Source: Taxillus chinensis (taxonomy: Eukaryota; Streptophyta; Magnoliopsida; Santalales; Loranthaceae). From it: 64,000 nt of DNA. The number at the start of each line of letters is the position of its first letter. Position 1 is the stretch's first letter. The stretch covers positions 29,833,543 to 29,897,542 of the forward strand of contig CM042092.1 of NCBI GenBank assembly GCA_023512835.1, given 5' to 3'. Positions 38,101 to 50,100 of this stretch are shown here, piece after piece. The translations under genes and the position numbers were made by a program. The notes under the pieces were generated by a model. That model was not told the DNA's origin and did no database searches. It saw nothing but the letters and a program-made list of their open reading frames with translations.

Positions 38101-41100
38101 TTCCAAGTAAGGCATGAGACAGTTGATTACAAAAAAATACTTTTACGACATTATCGTTTAAGGCATTCTTCTTTTGTTAATCTAGAATAATTATTTCCTT
38201 CCTTACTTAAAAATATCTCTACCTCTAGTTTAAAATGTTAACAATATATTTATGCTAAAAATCATCGTATTCCATTTAAAATTAGTGTCAATAAAAGTCT
38301 TACTCCTTTCTCTTGTTTCCACACTGATGTTTAGGGTCCTGTTTCTACTCCTGCTTCAGGACATAGATATTTTGTGTCTTTTGTTGATGATTGTAGTAAG
38401 ATAAGCTGGATATATTTGCTAAAATCTAAAAATGATATTGTTTATGTCATTTCTCAATTCTATCAAATGATTGTTACCTAGTTTCATACCCCAGTTCAAG
38501 TGTTTCATTCTGTCAATGGTCGTAAATTTGTCAATTAACCTTTGGCGGACTTCTTTAAATGACATAGTGTCCTTCATCAGACTACATGTGTCCACACTCC
38601 TCAACAAAATGGTGTAGCAGAACGTAAAAACCAACATCTCCTTGAGATAGCTCAACCTTTATGCTTCACTATGAAAGTTCCTAAACGTTTTTGGACGAAT
38701 GCGGTCATAACTTTGTTTATCTTATCAATTGAATGCCTACTCATCTCATTGATTATCAAACTCCCTTGAAGGTGTTGTCTCGCTTCCATAACATCCCTTC
38801 AGCTCTTAACATTTGTCCTAAGGTTTTTGGTTATGTGTACTTTGTTCATGTGCACCAACTCTACCAAGATAAACTTGACTCCCACGCTCTGAAGTGTGTT
38901 TTTGGGTTATTCTAATTCTTAGAAAGGCTATAAATGTTTTCATCCTTCTACGAGAAAATATTATGTGTCTATGGATGTTCAATTTTGTGAGCAAGTATCC
39001 TATTTTTCTGGCGATATCTCCATTGTCCCTCTTCAAGGGGAGCTTCATAGTAAAGAAAAGGAACAATTATGGTTGAATAAAAAGAAGGTATGATTTTAGG
39101 AGAGAAAGAGGATTTTACTATTATAGGTGGTAAGGGGGAGTATTTAGCTCCTAGTTTAGGTGAGGGGGAGTCTTCTTCTAATCCGATAGAAATTGAATCA
39201 AGTATCAATGAGAGGCCATTTGGATGTTTGAAAAATATTATACCAGACGAGATGCTACTCTTAAATCCTCCTCTCAATGACACTATCATGTCATCGAAAG
39301 ATTCTTGATCATGTAGCACAAATTCTAACTGAGGTACTTAACTTTTCACATATAGTTTCAACTTCAAATGATGTCTTATCTTCTGATCACACAGGTTTAG
39401 ACAATCTTGCAAGCCAAAGGTATCCTCTTCGTGGCCGGAAAGAACCAAATAGATTGGGATTTTCAAAATTATCTTCTAATGTTGCCTATCCTATTTCTAA
39501 CTATGTTTCTTATCGTCATTTTTCTAAATCTCACATGTTTTTTGCTCTTCAGTAATCTTCTATGTTTATTCCTACTCATTTTTAGGAAGCTCTTAGTGAC
39601 CCAAAATGAAATTCTGCTATGATAGAAGAAATAAATGCCCTTAAAAAGAACTCCACTTAGAAAATAGTTGAGTTACCCCGAGGTAAGAAGACAGTAGGAT
39701 GCAAATGGATGTTTACAGTGAAATATAAGTCAAACGGAATGGTTGAAAGATACAAAGCTAGATTAGTTGCCAAAGGATACACTTAGACATATGGCATAAA
39801 CTATCAAGACACTTTTGTTCCTTTGGCTAAAATGAATACAGTCAGAGTTATTACTCTTGCAGCCAACCTTGATTGGGCATTATGGCAATTTAATGTTAAA
39901 AATATTTAATATACAAAGCTGTAAATTTAATAATATTTAACATACTATAAATTAAATTTAAAATACTGAATAGCGACTACTATAAATTTAAAAATATTCA
40001 TTACAGTATAAATTAAATTAAGAATATTTAATACAATATAAATTTAATATTGAATGCTAAAAATTTAATATAATGTAAAATTTATTTATGTATGTTGTTT
40101 TAATACGGTATAAATTAACAATACACTGTAATATTCTTAGTGGAGGAATCACACGTTTGAAACAACATCTTGCTAATGTATGGGGTGAGATTTCATATAT
40201 GATGAAGAAAACTCTTAGTGAGACTACACAAATGAGGGAGTCTCAAAAAAGGAAAAAAGAATAACTACTAAACAGCTTACGGGACGAGGCCGAGTTTGAG
40301 CGTCAACCTCGACATTACATTGATGATTTTGATTGTGGTGATTGAGGAGATGAAATGTCTAGACAAGAGCCGGAACAATTGAGATATGTTATTGAACAAA
40401 GTCAAGGATGATGCTCTCAAGTATTCTACATCTGATATTGTAGGCCATCCCATTTGACCTACACAATTTAGTGTTGGGCCTTCTCAAGTGGTTCAAGAGT
40501 TGAAAAACTATCTTGAGTAGAAAGTGGCCTGAATATGGTTGCACAATTACGTGCGATGGATGATCATCACAAAACAAATACCTTATCACGAACTTTATGA
40601 TTTATTGTGATCGTGAAGTAGTCTTTCATAAATCTATTGGCAACACTAATGTGGGATCAAGAACGGCCGACTACCTCTATAGGCTTATGGACAAGGTAGT
40701 GGAGGAGGTAGGTGAACAATATGTTGTTCAAATTGTCACAGATAATGAAGCTTCATATAAGGCGGCAAGCCTTAAATTGATGAAGAAGAAAAAACACTGG
40801 TTCTAGTATCCATGCATCGTTCACTGCATTGATTTGATACTAAAGGATATTGGAAAAATGAATAAGGTAAAAGTTGTGATCAACGATGCCCGTAAAATCA
40901 CGAGCTTCATATATAATAGTGATGCCCTTGTTAACCTAATGAGGACGTTCACAGGTGACAGAGAGATCCTTTGGCCGGGGATCACACATTTTGTCACTGA
41001 ATACATAGCTATTGAGAGCCTATTGAGACATCAACAAGTTTTAAAGAGAATGTTTTCATCTCAAGAGTGGCAAGAGCTATCATACTCACCCAACCGTGAG

Positions 41101-44100
41101 AAAAGGGGGTTGAGAACAGAGGTTTCTACTCTCATTCTTACTGAACAATTCTAACAATGAGCTGAGACTATTCATGTTATGATGAACCCACTTATTAAGG
41201 TCCTCAAAGTTGTTGACCAAGATAAAAAATCAACTTTTGCTGACATCTACGATTGCATGGATAGAACAAAGTTGACAATTAAAATCTCTTGCAAATTCGG
41301 GAAAAAAAAATAACAAATTATTAACCAAAAATGGGAGACTCAATTCCACACAAACTTGCATGCAGCATGTATTTTATTTAAATAGTTAAATTATATATGT
41401 GTGTTAAGAATTTAGATTAACACATATTTATTAATTTTATTATATTATGACAGCATACTTTTTAAACACAGCATATCAATACAACAATAACTTTGAAGAG
41501 GATAAAGAGATTAGAAGGGGTTTAAAAGTTATAATTAAACAGCCTAATGTGGTAATATAAGCAAAGACACTTAATAAAGTGAGTATGACTAATGTAATTT
41601 ATCAAAATATGACAAATAATGCATTTGTTTAATTTTAATAATGATTTTCTAATTGCAAAAAAGAATTTTCAGAGAGGGAAAGGGAGAGTAACATTTTTTT
41701 AATTGGATAAACTTTAACCAAACAATCAAGAACTACTTGTCTTTCAAGTTTGAAATAAATAAGATAATTTAGAGTAATATTTTTTTAATTGTGAATTCAT
41801 TGAGTTTTTTAAATGTAAAAACTAACATATTGTATACAACTTGTGTTTGTAGCTAAATAGTGGTATAATTATGGGAAATCTGTTCCAAATTCGAGAAAAA
41901 TTACAATGAAAGTACTTAGCCAAACATGTTCCTCATCGGGAAGCGAAAGAAATTGGAACTCATTTGCCTTAATCCATACCAAAATTTGAAATCATCTAGC
42001 TATGAAAAAATTGGAGGAGCTGGTGTATATTGTCACGGACCGAGGCTTATCCTAGCACACTTAGGCTATTTTGGGGTATTTTCCCCCCTTGTAAAGTGTT
42101 GTACTTAGCTTATAGAGTAAGTTGTAGAGATTTTAGATTTCGATCATATATGATGTCTCCTAGTGACATAGCCAGAAAAGTGTTAACATCTATACGTAGG
42201 GGAGTAATGTTGTAAAGCTTTCAAGCAATCAATACAATCGTTTGTTGCCTTCGTTTAAATCGTTCTTCCGCTAAGCGCTTCCCTACACAATTGCTTCACA
42301 ACGGATCAATGGGTTCCGATCCAAATGCGACGAGTTAGACTGACCTAGCGTTCCTTCATGGACAGATTGCAACAATGGGAGAAGCTAGAGCTGCAGCGGA
42401 GGAATGTGCAGGACCTGGCGTCAGCCATGGCGGTGGCCGAATCACTCATCGAATATAAGAAGCCGGAGAAGACCACCAGCTCTTCATCGACTTCCAAGGC
42501 GAACAGGTTCCACAAGGAGAAGCGTGGGGGTGACAACCGAAGTGAAGGAAAAGGGAGACCCTTCCAACCATCTAAGGACTTTCGCCCAAAACATTTCGCG
42601 AATAGTTCCAAGGATGGGGAGAAGCCAAAGATCTCTTGTTTCTTTTGCGAAGGCCCTCACAAGGCGTTTGAGTGCCCGAAGAGCTCCAAGCTCTCGGCGA
42701 TGATCAATGAAAACAAAGGAAGGGATGCGAGGGATCCATGTAAAGACTCGTATTTTGGTAGTTTTGAGAGATAGCCATTCTATGGGAATGCAACTATCTG
42801 GATGATAGTGTAGTCGTCGATGTGAGCATTTTGACTGTACTTGGGCCCGATTCCGAGTCGGGGCCCCATTTGACCCGATTGTTGACTTTTCGGGGTTTAT
42901 TGGTTGACTTTGCGTTTGGGCGATCTTTTGGGTGTAATAATATCTATTTAGTGTTGTGCTCGTCATTTAGAGCGTTTTGACAGTAATTGGGCTCAATTTG
43001 GAGTTCGTGACCTCGGGAGATCAATTATTGCGTTTGGGTCAATTATTACTGGGAGGCCAATTATTGGCAACAGTATATATATACTTAAGAACTACCTTAT
43101 CTCTTTAATTGTCAATTATTGGTGCGTGCGTGTTTGAGCAAGAGAGAGAGAGAAGGTGAAGAGCGTGAAGAGCTTTTTTGGCGATTTTGGAGCGATTGGA
43201 GCTCGTGGATCGCAAATAATCTTCCAGGTAGGTGTCCTTAATTGTCTTATCTCGATCCTATCTTTGAATATGTGATCTGTGGTTGTATGAGTATGTATTT
43301 TATGAGGGTTGAAAAGTCAACCATGGAGGTCTAGATTTAAATCTAGATGAATATATGATTTGTGTGTATTTCTGCTGTTATCGTGCGAATTAGAGGCGTT
43401 TAAGACGCGTTTTGAGGAAAATATTACAGTTTATTGCGTAAAACATGTGTTTATGAGCGTCTAGAGGTCACTGGGTTGCTTCCAGACGAAGAATAAGCCA
43501 AAAATGACGATGAACAGTACCTTAGGCGAGTTTTAGGGTCAACGGACCAGTCAGCAGCTATGGAGTCAGCAACTTCGTTAGTCCGGATTAGTAGTCCGGA
43601 GGAGTTAGTCCGGATCAGTAGTCCGGAGGAGTTAGTCCCGATCAGTAGTACGGAGGAATTAGTCCGAATCAGTAGTCCGGAGGAGTTAGTCCGAATCGAT
43701 GATCCAGGAGGAGTTAGTCCGGATCGCAGTCCGGAGGAATTAGTCCAGATCGATGTCCGAGCGATTAGTCCGAATCAATAGTCCGGAGGAATTAGTCCGG
43801 ATCAGTAATCCGGAGCAGTTAGTCCGGATCAGTAGTCCGGAATAGTTAGTCCGGATCAGTAGTCCGGATCAGCAGCAGTGATCCGTAGCTTCGCTCCGCA
43901 GCAGTGATCCGTAGCATCCATTCCGCAGCAGTGTTCCGCACTAGTGCACTGCACTGGACATTTGCATTGTAACCATTATGCCTCTCCACATTAAGTATTA
44001 AGTTACAATGTAAATAACGAAATACCCCCCATTTGGATTCAAGGAAAAATACTAAAAAAATTAATTCCCACTTTCAAAATGTGAAAATTGAAATTTAGTG

Positions 44101-47100
44101 TAAAATCTCGAAAAAACTCAAAAGTTCGTAGTGGTGAATTTTTGGAAAGTGGAGTTAGACATCTCAAAAAAATCCCCAAAAATCAGATTATCTTATTTAT
44201 GATATGGGAACCCAATGCCGGGACTTTTGATTTCAAGAAAATAGCTGCTATGGGTACTTCCTTCATAAATCAAGGATTGAGGATTTTCTTGTGAAGACTG
44301 GCTACAGTTTTAAAGGAAATGTTGAGAATGACATGTCATTCTCATGTTAGTATGTTGATGTGAGGCATTGGGGCATAGACTCCGTGACTTGTTTGGGTTC
44401 TCACCGTGATGCACCGATGGTGCGATGTGGTTGACGGGACAGGCATATGCGCCGATGGCAGGCCTGTGTGGCGACTGTGACCGGGCATATTACGCTGTGC
44501 CGTGGCAGGCATATGCGCCGATGGCAGGCCGGTGTGGCGACTGTGTCCGGGCATATAGCGCTGTGGTAGGGCCAAGTGCCCTGAGCTGGGATCCTGTTAA
44601 GGATCGTGGACAAGTTGTCCTGTGTGGGCAGGCTAGGTCCTGATGTTTGTTTGCAGGCTAAGTCGTGATGATTATGCACACTACACAGTGCACGAGTACA
44701 CAGAGCATGTAGTATAGACTTGTATGTCTGCATGATGTGGAGTGTTGGGGTCACCTACTGAGCTTATCGCTCACCCCTACTTGTTGTTTACTTTTTTCAG
44801 GTGTGACCCGAGACTAGTGGAGGACTTTCTTCCAGGAGGACGCCCACTACTCTGATGTATGATACAGTTATATTCTGTATTATTTTATGTGATATCCCGG
44901 ACATGAGCCCGTGGACAGTTGTATTTGCATACTGTTTGTGATGTGATGTCTGTATGACTATTTGACTTATTGTATGCATGATGATGTATGAGAAAGTACA
45001 GGATTACCTTGATGTATGACTGTACAGGGTTTCATATTTGAGACAGCACCCGCGGTGTAGTCTCTATTGGTGCTAGTCACCAACCCCTTGACCTTTCGGG
45101 TGCGGGCAAGGGGAAGTCATGTTCCTGATTTTGGGTTTTCTTGGAATTCGGGGGCGTGACAATCCAAGACATGGTTCCTTGAAACTCCTCAACGCAATCA
45201 GGGCGAAGGTGGAGGTGCCACCATCCGGACGACAGAAGGGCCGCATGTACGTGCTCGCTAAGGCCAACAACCTTGAAACTAAGGCCTTGGTGGACACGGG
45301 TGCGACCAACAACTTCATCAAGGTCGAAGAAGCTCGTAGACTGGAGATAATATACAAGGAAGAGAAAGGCTGGCTGAAGGCGGTGAACTCCAATGCTAGT
45401 CCAATCCATGGCGTGGCTCGAAGTGTCGAGCTAAGTATTGGCAAGTGGAGAGGCAAGGTGAATCTCTCCGTAGTATCGATGGACGACTATCCCATGGTGC
45501 TGGGGATGGAGTTCGTTGACCAAGTGTGGGCAATTCCAATTCCTAGCACCAATACAATGTGCATCATGGACAATGAAAAAACGTGCATGGGGAAGGTAAT
45601 GAGGGAGGAAGAGCTCAAGGCAAAGTCTCTTTCGGCGCTCCAACTGTCCAAAGGAGTTAGGTGATAGGAGCTAACCTTCATTGCCATGGTGAAGGAAGAA
45701 TGCCCAAGTGTTGGGGAGGAGCTCCCAACCGAAGTGAAGGCAGTCCTTAAAGATTTTGGGGACGTTATGCCACCTGAACTCCCCAAACAACTTCCACCGA
45801 AGCGGGAGGTGGACCACAAGATCGAGTTAGAGGCCGGTGCAAGGCCTACTGCTGCGGTGCCCTATCGGATGGCACCACCGGAGTTGGAGGAACTTCGGAG
45901 ACAATTGAAGGACTTGTTGGATGCCAGGTTCATTCGGTCATCCAAAGCGCCATTTGGAGCACCGGTGTTGTTCCAAAAGAAGCACGATGGATCGATGCGG
46001 CTATGCATTGACTATAGAGCGCTCAACAAGATCACTGTGAAGAACAGCTACCCCATCCCACTCATATCCGACCTATTTGATCAACTTGGTGCTGCGAGAT
46101 GGTTCTCAAAGCTAGACTTACGGTTGAAATATTGGCAAGTACGGATAGCCGAAGGTGATAAGACAAAGACAACGTGCGTCACAAGATATGGCTCTTACAA
46201 GTTCTTGGTGATGCCCTTTGGCCTCACAAACGCCCCTGCCACATTTTGTACGTTGATGAACCGGATCTTCAAACCATACTTGGATAGATTCGTCGTGGTG
46301 TATCTTGATGACATTGTCGTCTACAGCAAAACCTTGGAGGAGCACAAGGCACACCAACGGAGAATTTTTCAAATCTTAAGGGAAAACCAACTCTTTGTGA
46401 AGAAGGAGAAATGTGACTTTGCGAAGAAGGAGGTGCCCTTCTTGGGTCACATTATTGGCGGCGTGTCACGACCCGAGCAGCGTGGTGCTAGCGGGACGTT
46501 TCTTAGTAGCACGATTCAGGAATGTATTCGTTCTACGTAAAAGAGAGGAGTTGGTTGAAAGCGTATATGGTGCGCAGCGGAAGGTTTCAGGCAGTTCGTG
46601 GAGGAAAACGGATGGAACCCCTTCGGAGTTCAGACGTGCCGACCCGGTTGAATGCGGGGAGCACGCCGCTAGTCGAGGACTTGACGTTAAAGAAGGCATT
46701 TGGCCATCTTTACACAAACTGGTCGGAAACTGGAGCCGTTCTCCTGATGAGCCCAGTGGCAGGGCGAAACCAGGCTACGTGCGCTTCAACCCTCAAAGGC
46801 TAAACTTAGCGGACCGTGGATAGAGAAGCTAAGTGCCGCAATGGGTTGAGAGGCGCAGGAAACCTGACCCCGTGACAAGTGGTATCAGAGCCGAACCGGC
46901 CCGTATCCTGAAGACTCGCCGAGCACTCTCGCGAGTAGCGTGATCTCAAGGTGGGAGCTCACAGAGGTGAGTCGACCGATAGTTTCTTGCACGCCTTGCA
47001 TCCATAGAGTTGGAGTATCTTAGAGTGTGATACAGAGTTGGGTAAGGGAGTACGAAGAAGCGCGTTAGAGCGATCTTGGAAGCCTCCTATCCTTTGGACA

Positions 47101-50100
47101 TTGGGCGAGTGGGCGAGCATCTTGGTAAAGGTGTTGCAACCTGCGGGGAAGCGATGTCCAAGCTGTTGACATTGGGCGAGTGGGAGGGCGTCGAGGTAAC
47201 GATGCCATCGCCTGCGGGGAAGCGATGTCAACAAGCACAACGAGGACGTTGCGAGGATTGGGTGGAGGAAAATGTCACGACCCGAGCAGCGTGGTGCTGG
47301 CGGGACATTTCTTAGTGGCACGATTCAGGAATGTATTCATGCTACGTAAAAGAGAGGGGTTGGTTGAAAGCCTAGATGGTGCGCAGCGAAAGATTCCAGG
47401 CAGTTCGTGGAGGAAAACCGATGGAACCCCTTCGGAGTTCAGGCGTGCCGACCCGGTTGAATGCGGAGAGCACGCCACTAGTCAAGGATTTGACGTTGAA
47501 GAAAGGATTTGGCCATCCTTGCACAAATTGGTCGGGAACTGGAGCCATTCTCCTGATGAGCCCAGTGGCAGGGCAAAACCAGTCTACGTGCGCTTCAACC
47601 CTCAAAGGCTAAACTTAGCGGACCGTGGATAGAAAAGCTAAGTGCCGCAATGGGTTGAGAGGCGCAGGAAACCTGACCCCGTGACAGGCAGCAAGTTAAA
47701 GATGGATAACAGGAAAGTGTTAGCCATCACGGAATGGGAGACGCCCAAGAAAGTCCCTGAGATGCGTTCATTCCTTGACTTGGTTAACTACTATAGAAGA
47801 TTCATCCGCGGCTATTCCCACATTGCCGCACCCTTGACAGAACTATTAAAGAAGAATAAGACTTGGGTGTGGGATAATGCTTGCCGAGAGGCATTCAAGA
47901 AGTTGAAGCAAGCCGTGACAAACGGACCGGTGATAGCACTACTACAAAGCCTTATGAAGTTCACACGGATGCTTCAGACTTTGCCATCAGTGGAGTTCTA
48001 ATGCAGGAGAGGCATCCTGTAGCATATGAAAGCCGAAAACTCAATGGCACCGAACGGAGGTATGTGGTGCATGAAAAGGAGATGACAGCTGTTATGCATT
48101 GCCTTCGGGTGTGGAGGCATTACTTGCTAGGGTCCAAGTTTGTGGTGAAGACGGATAATATTGCTACGAGTTATTTCCTAACTCAAAGGAACTTAACTCC
48201 GAAGCAAGCACGGTAGTAAGGACTCCGAGCGGAATTTGACTTTGTGCTTGAGTACAAACCGGACACAAATAATGTGGTGGCCAATGCACTAAGTCGGAAG
48301 GCGGACCTTGCAGCCATCAGCCAACCACAATTCCCCCTAGTAGACAAACTGAAGGAAGGAATGGAGCATGATCCATTAGCCAAGTCCTTGGTGGAATGCG
48401 TCAAGGCTGGAAAGATGAGACGATTTTGGCTAAGGGATAACTTGCTCCATACTCGAGAAGAACGGGTGTACGTTCCCAAATGGGGAAGTTTGAGGAGAGA
48501 TATCCTCAAAGAATGTCACGACTCGCGGTGGGCTGGCCATCCCGGAGTCGATCGTACCTTGGCATTGGTGGAACGGAGCTACTACTGGCCTCAACTTTAC
48601 GAGGACGTCCAAGTGTACGTGCGGACTTATCTTGTGTGCCAACAAGACAAGATAGAGAATCAGCAATCAGCGGGACTGTTAGAACCATTACCCACTCCGG
48701 AAAGACCTTGCGAAAGTGTTTCGATGGACTTCATTGTTTGTCTCCCAAGATCCGAAGGATTCGGTACGATCATTGTGGTGGTCGACCGATTCTCTAAATA
48801 TAGAGTTTTCATTCCAGCTCCGAAGGACTGCACGGCAGACGACACGGCCCCACTATTCTTCAAGTACGTGGCGAAGTATTGAGGCATTCCAAAGACAATC
48901 ATGAGCGATCGGGACTCACGATTCACTGGGCGGTTTTGGACCGAGCTGTTCCAGATAATGGGTTCAGACTTAAACTTTTCAACAAGTTTTCACCCACAAA
49001 CAGACGGCCAAACTGAAAGTGTCAGTGGCTTACTGGAGCTGTACCTGAGGCGCTATGTGAGTGTCAATCAAAGAGATTGGGCCAAGTTGCTGGACATAGC
49101 CCAATTCTCATATAACTTGCAGAAGAGCGAGTCCACGAACGAGAGCCCGTTCGAACTCGCAATTGGGCAGCAACCATTGACGCCCACTTCCATCACTCGG
49201 GGGTACACTGGAAAGAGTTCCGCGGCGTTCAAGTTTGCAAAAGGATGGCATGAACAGACGGATCTGGCCAGGGCATACTTGCACAAAGCGGCAAAGAAGA
49301 TGAAAAAGTAGGCGGAACAACAAAGGAAGCCCTTGGAATTTCAGGAAGGAGACATGGTGATGCTTACCCTCCTTCCGCGCCAAACCAAAGCCAAAAAAGT
49401 GTTAACATCTATATGTAGGGGAGTGATGTTGTAAAGCTTTCAAGCAATCAATACAATTGTTTGTTGCCTTCGTTTAAATCGTTCTTCCGCTAAGCGCTTC
49501 CCTACACAATTGCTTTACAACGGATCGATGGGTTCCGATCCAAATGCGACGAGTTAGGCTGACCTAGCGTTCCTTCGTACGGGTGGGAACTAGGTACCGC
49601 ACGGGTTAAACTGCTATAAAGGTTGACCCCGTGACAATATGCACTATAATTTGCGCCTTCAGAGTAAGAAACCTCTTAAATAAACATGACGATAACAACT
49701 ACTACAATTCAGTTGATCTGAACCATATCTTTAATGATGAAGACAAATTAGATAAATGGATTCGAGAGTATGAAAAACCATTGTTGAGTCCTACTGATCA
49801 ATGGTTACAAGATGGTATTCAAGAGTTCAGAGGGAATAATGAGTATAGAGAGGACATTGGCACAAGTAGGCAAGCACAAGAGGCTAGGGATTCACAAGCA
49901 AGTCGTGGAAAAGGGATTTATATGAGAAATTCTGAAGAGGAAAATTCTAGAAGTAGGAATGAATCCACTAATAGTGGAGGTGGAGGTGAGGGTTTTAATG
50001 GTGATGGATATGGATATGGTGGCAGTGATGTTGGTTATGATGAAGGTGAGGAGGAGGATGGTCAGGGTGGTGGTGGTGGTGGTGGTGGTTATCTAGAATC

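Larger units (their letters stand above)
34007..39905 (+). mobile_element. Nested Ty1/copia elements, truncated
   Basis: An outer element has LTR-like DNA (34007-34166 and 34168-34294), a Met-tRNA primer site TGGTATCAGAGC (34296-34307) and a gag start at about 34770 ([20 protein letters not shown]). It is cut at about 35022 by a second LTR (35022-35243) with primer site TGGTATCAGAG (35246-35256) and leader. A related LTR follows at 36738-36938 with TTAGTATCAGAGC (36941-36953), its leader, and a decayed pol to 39905. No 3' LTR closes either element; pol ends inside RT. Between the two inner LTRs is an inverted leader segment with a minus-strand primer site (36713-36725). Confidence 0.7.
42739..45161 (+). 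mobile_element. Solo LTR (2.4 kb) with 5-bp target duplication
   Basis: Starts TGTAAAGACTCG and ends GGGGGCGTGACA. Target duplication ATCCA at 42734-42738 and 45162-45166. It has no coding capacity. It contains a TATA-like stretch (about 43075-43083), two tandem repeats, and the 3' module GACAGCACCC...ACCAACCCCTTGACC...GGGTGCGGGCAAGG that is shared with the LTRs at 54540-55110 and 56496-58470. It is the recombination product of a Tekay-related element. Confidence 0.85.
42358..45666 (+). pseudogene. Chromovirus gag and protease, split by a solo LTR
   Basis: Gag sequence from 42358 ([20 protein letters not shown]) includes a Lys-rich linker and the zinc knuckle [13 protein letters not shown] (C-x2-C-x3-H-x4-C, the form usual in some plant chromoviruses). 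The frame is open up to the solo LTR at 42739. It resumes in the same frame at 45162 ([14 protein letters not shown]) with the protease motif [12 protein letters not shown] (about 45294-45329), continuing to [11 protein letters not shown] and a stop at 45662. Only the insertion and the loss of the N-terminal part break this stretch. Confidence 0.85.
42031..49636 (+). mobile_element. Chromovirus-type Ty3 element inserted in hAT transposase
   Basis: The outer ends are TGTCACGG (42031) and CCGTGACA (49636), a 7-bp inverted match. The flanking target duplication is ATAT (42027-42030 and 49637-49640). Removing the element restores the hAT frame. It holds gag, protease, RT, RNase H and integrase in order. 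It is split by a solo LTR (42739-45161) and a TRIM (46464-47686). Its two LTRs carry complementary deletions, and the chromodomain end is lost. The clade is probably Galadriel/Reina-like chromovirus, judged from the gag zinc knuckle and integrase tail. Confidence 0.85.

Noticed and set aside
43560..43781. [15 protein letters not shown] ORF
   Set aside because: A translation of the 27-bp minisatellite within the solo LTR.
44342..44754. ORFs with His/Pro-rich repeats on the minus strand
   Set aside because: Produced by a 66-bp tandem duplication inside a noncoding solo LTR.
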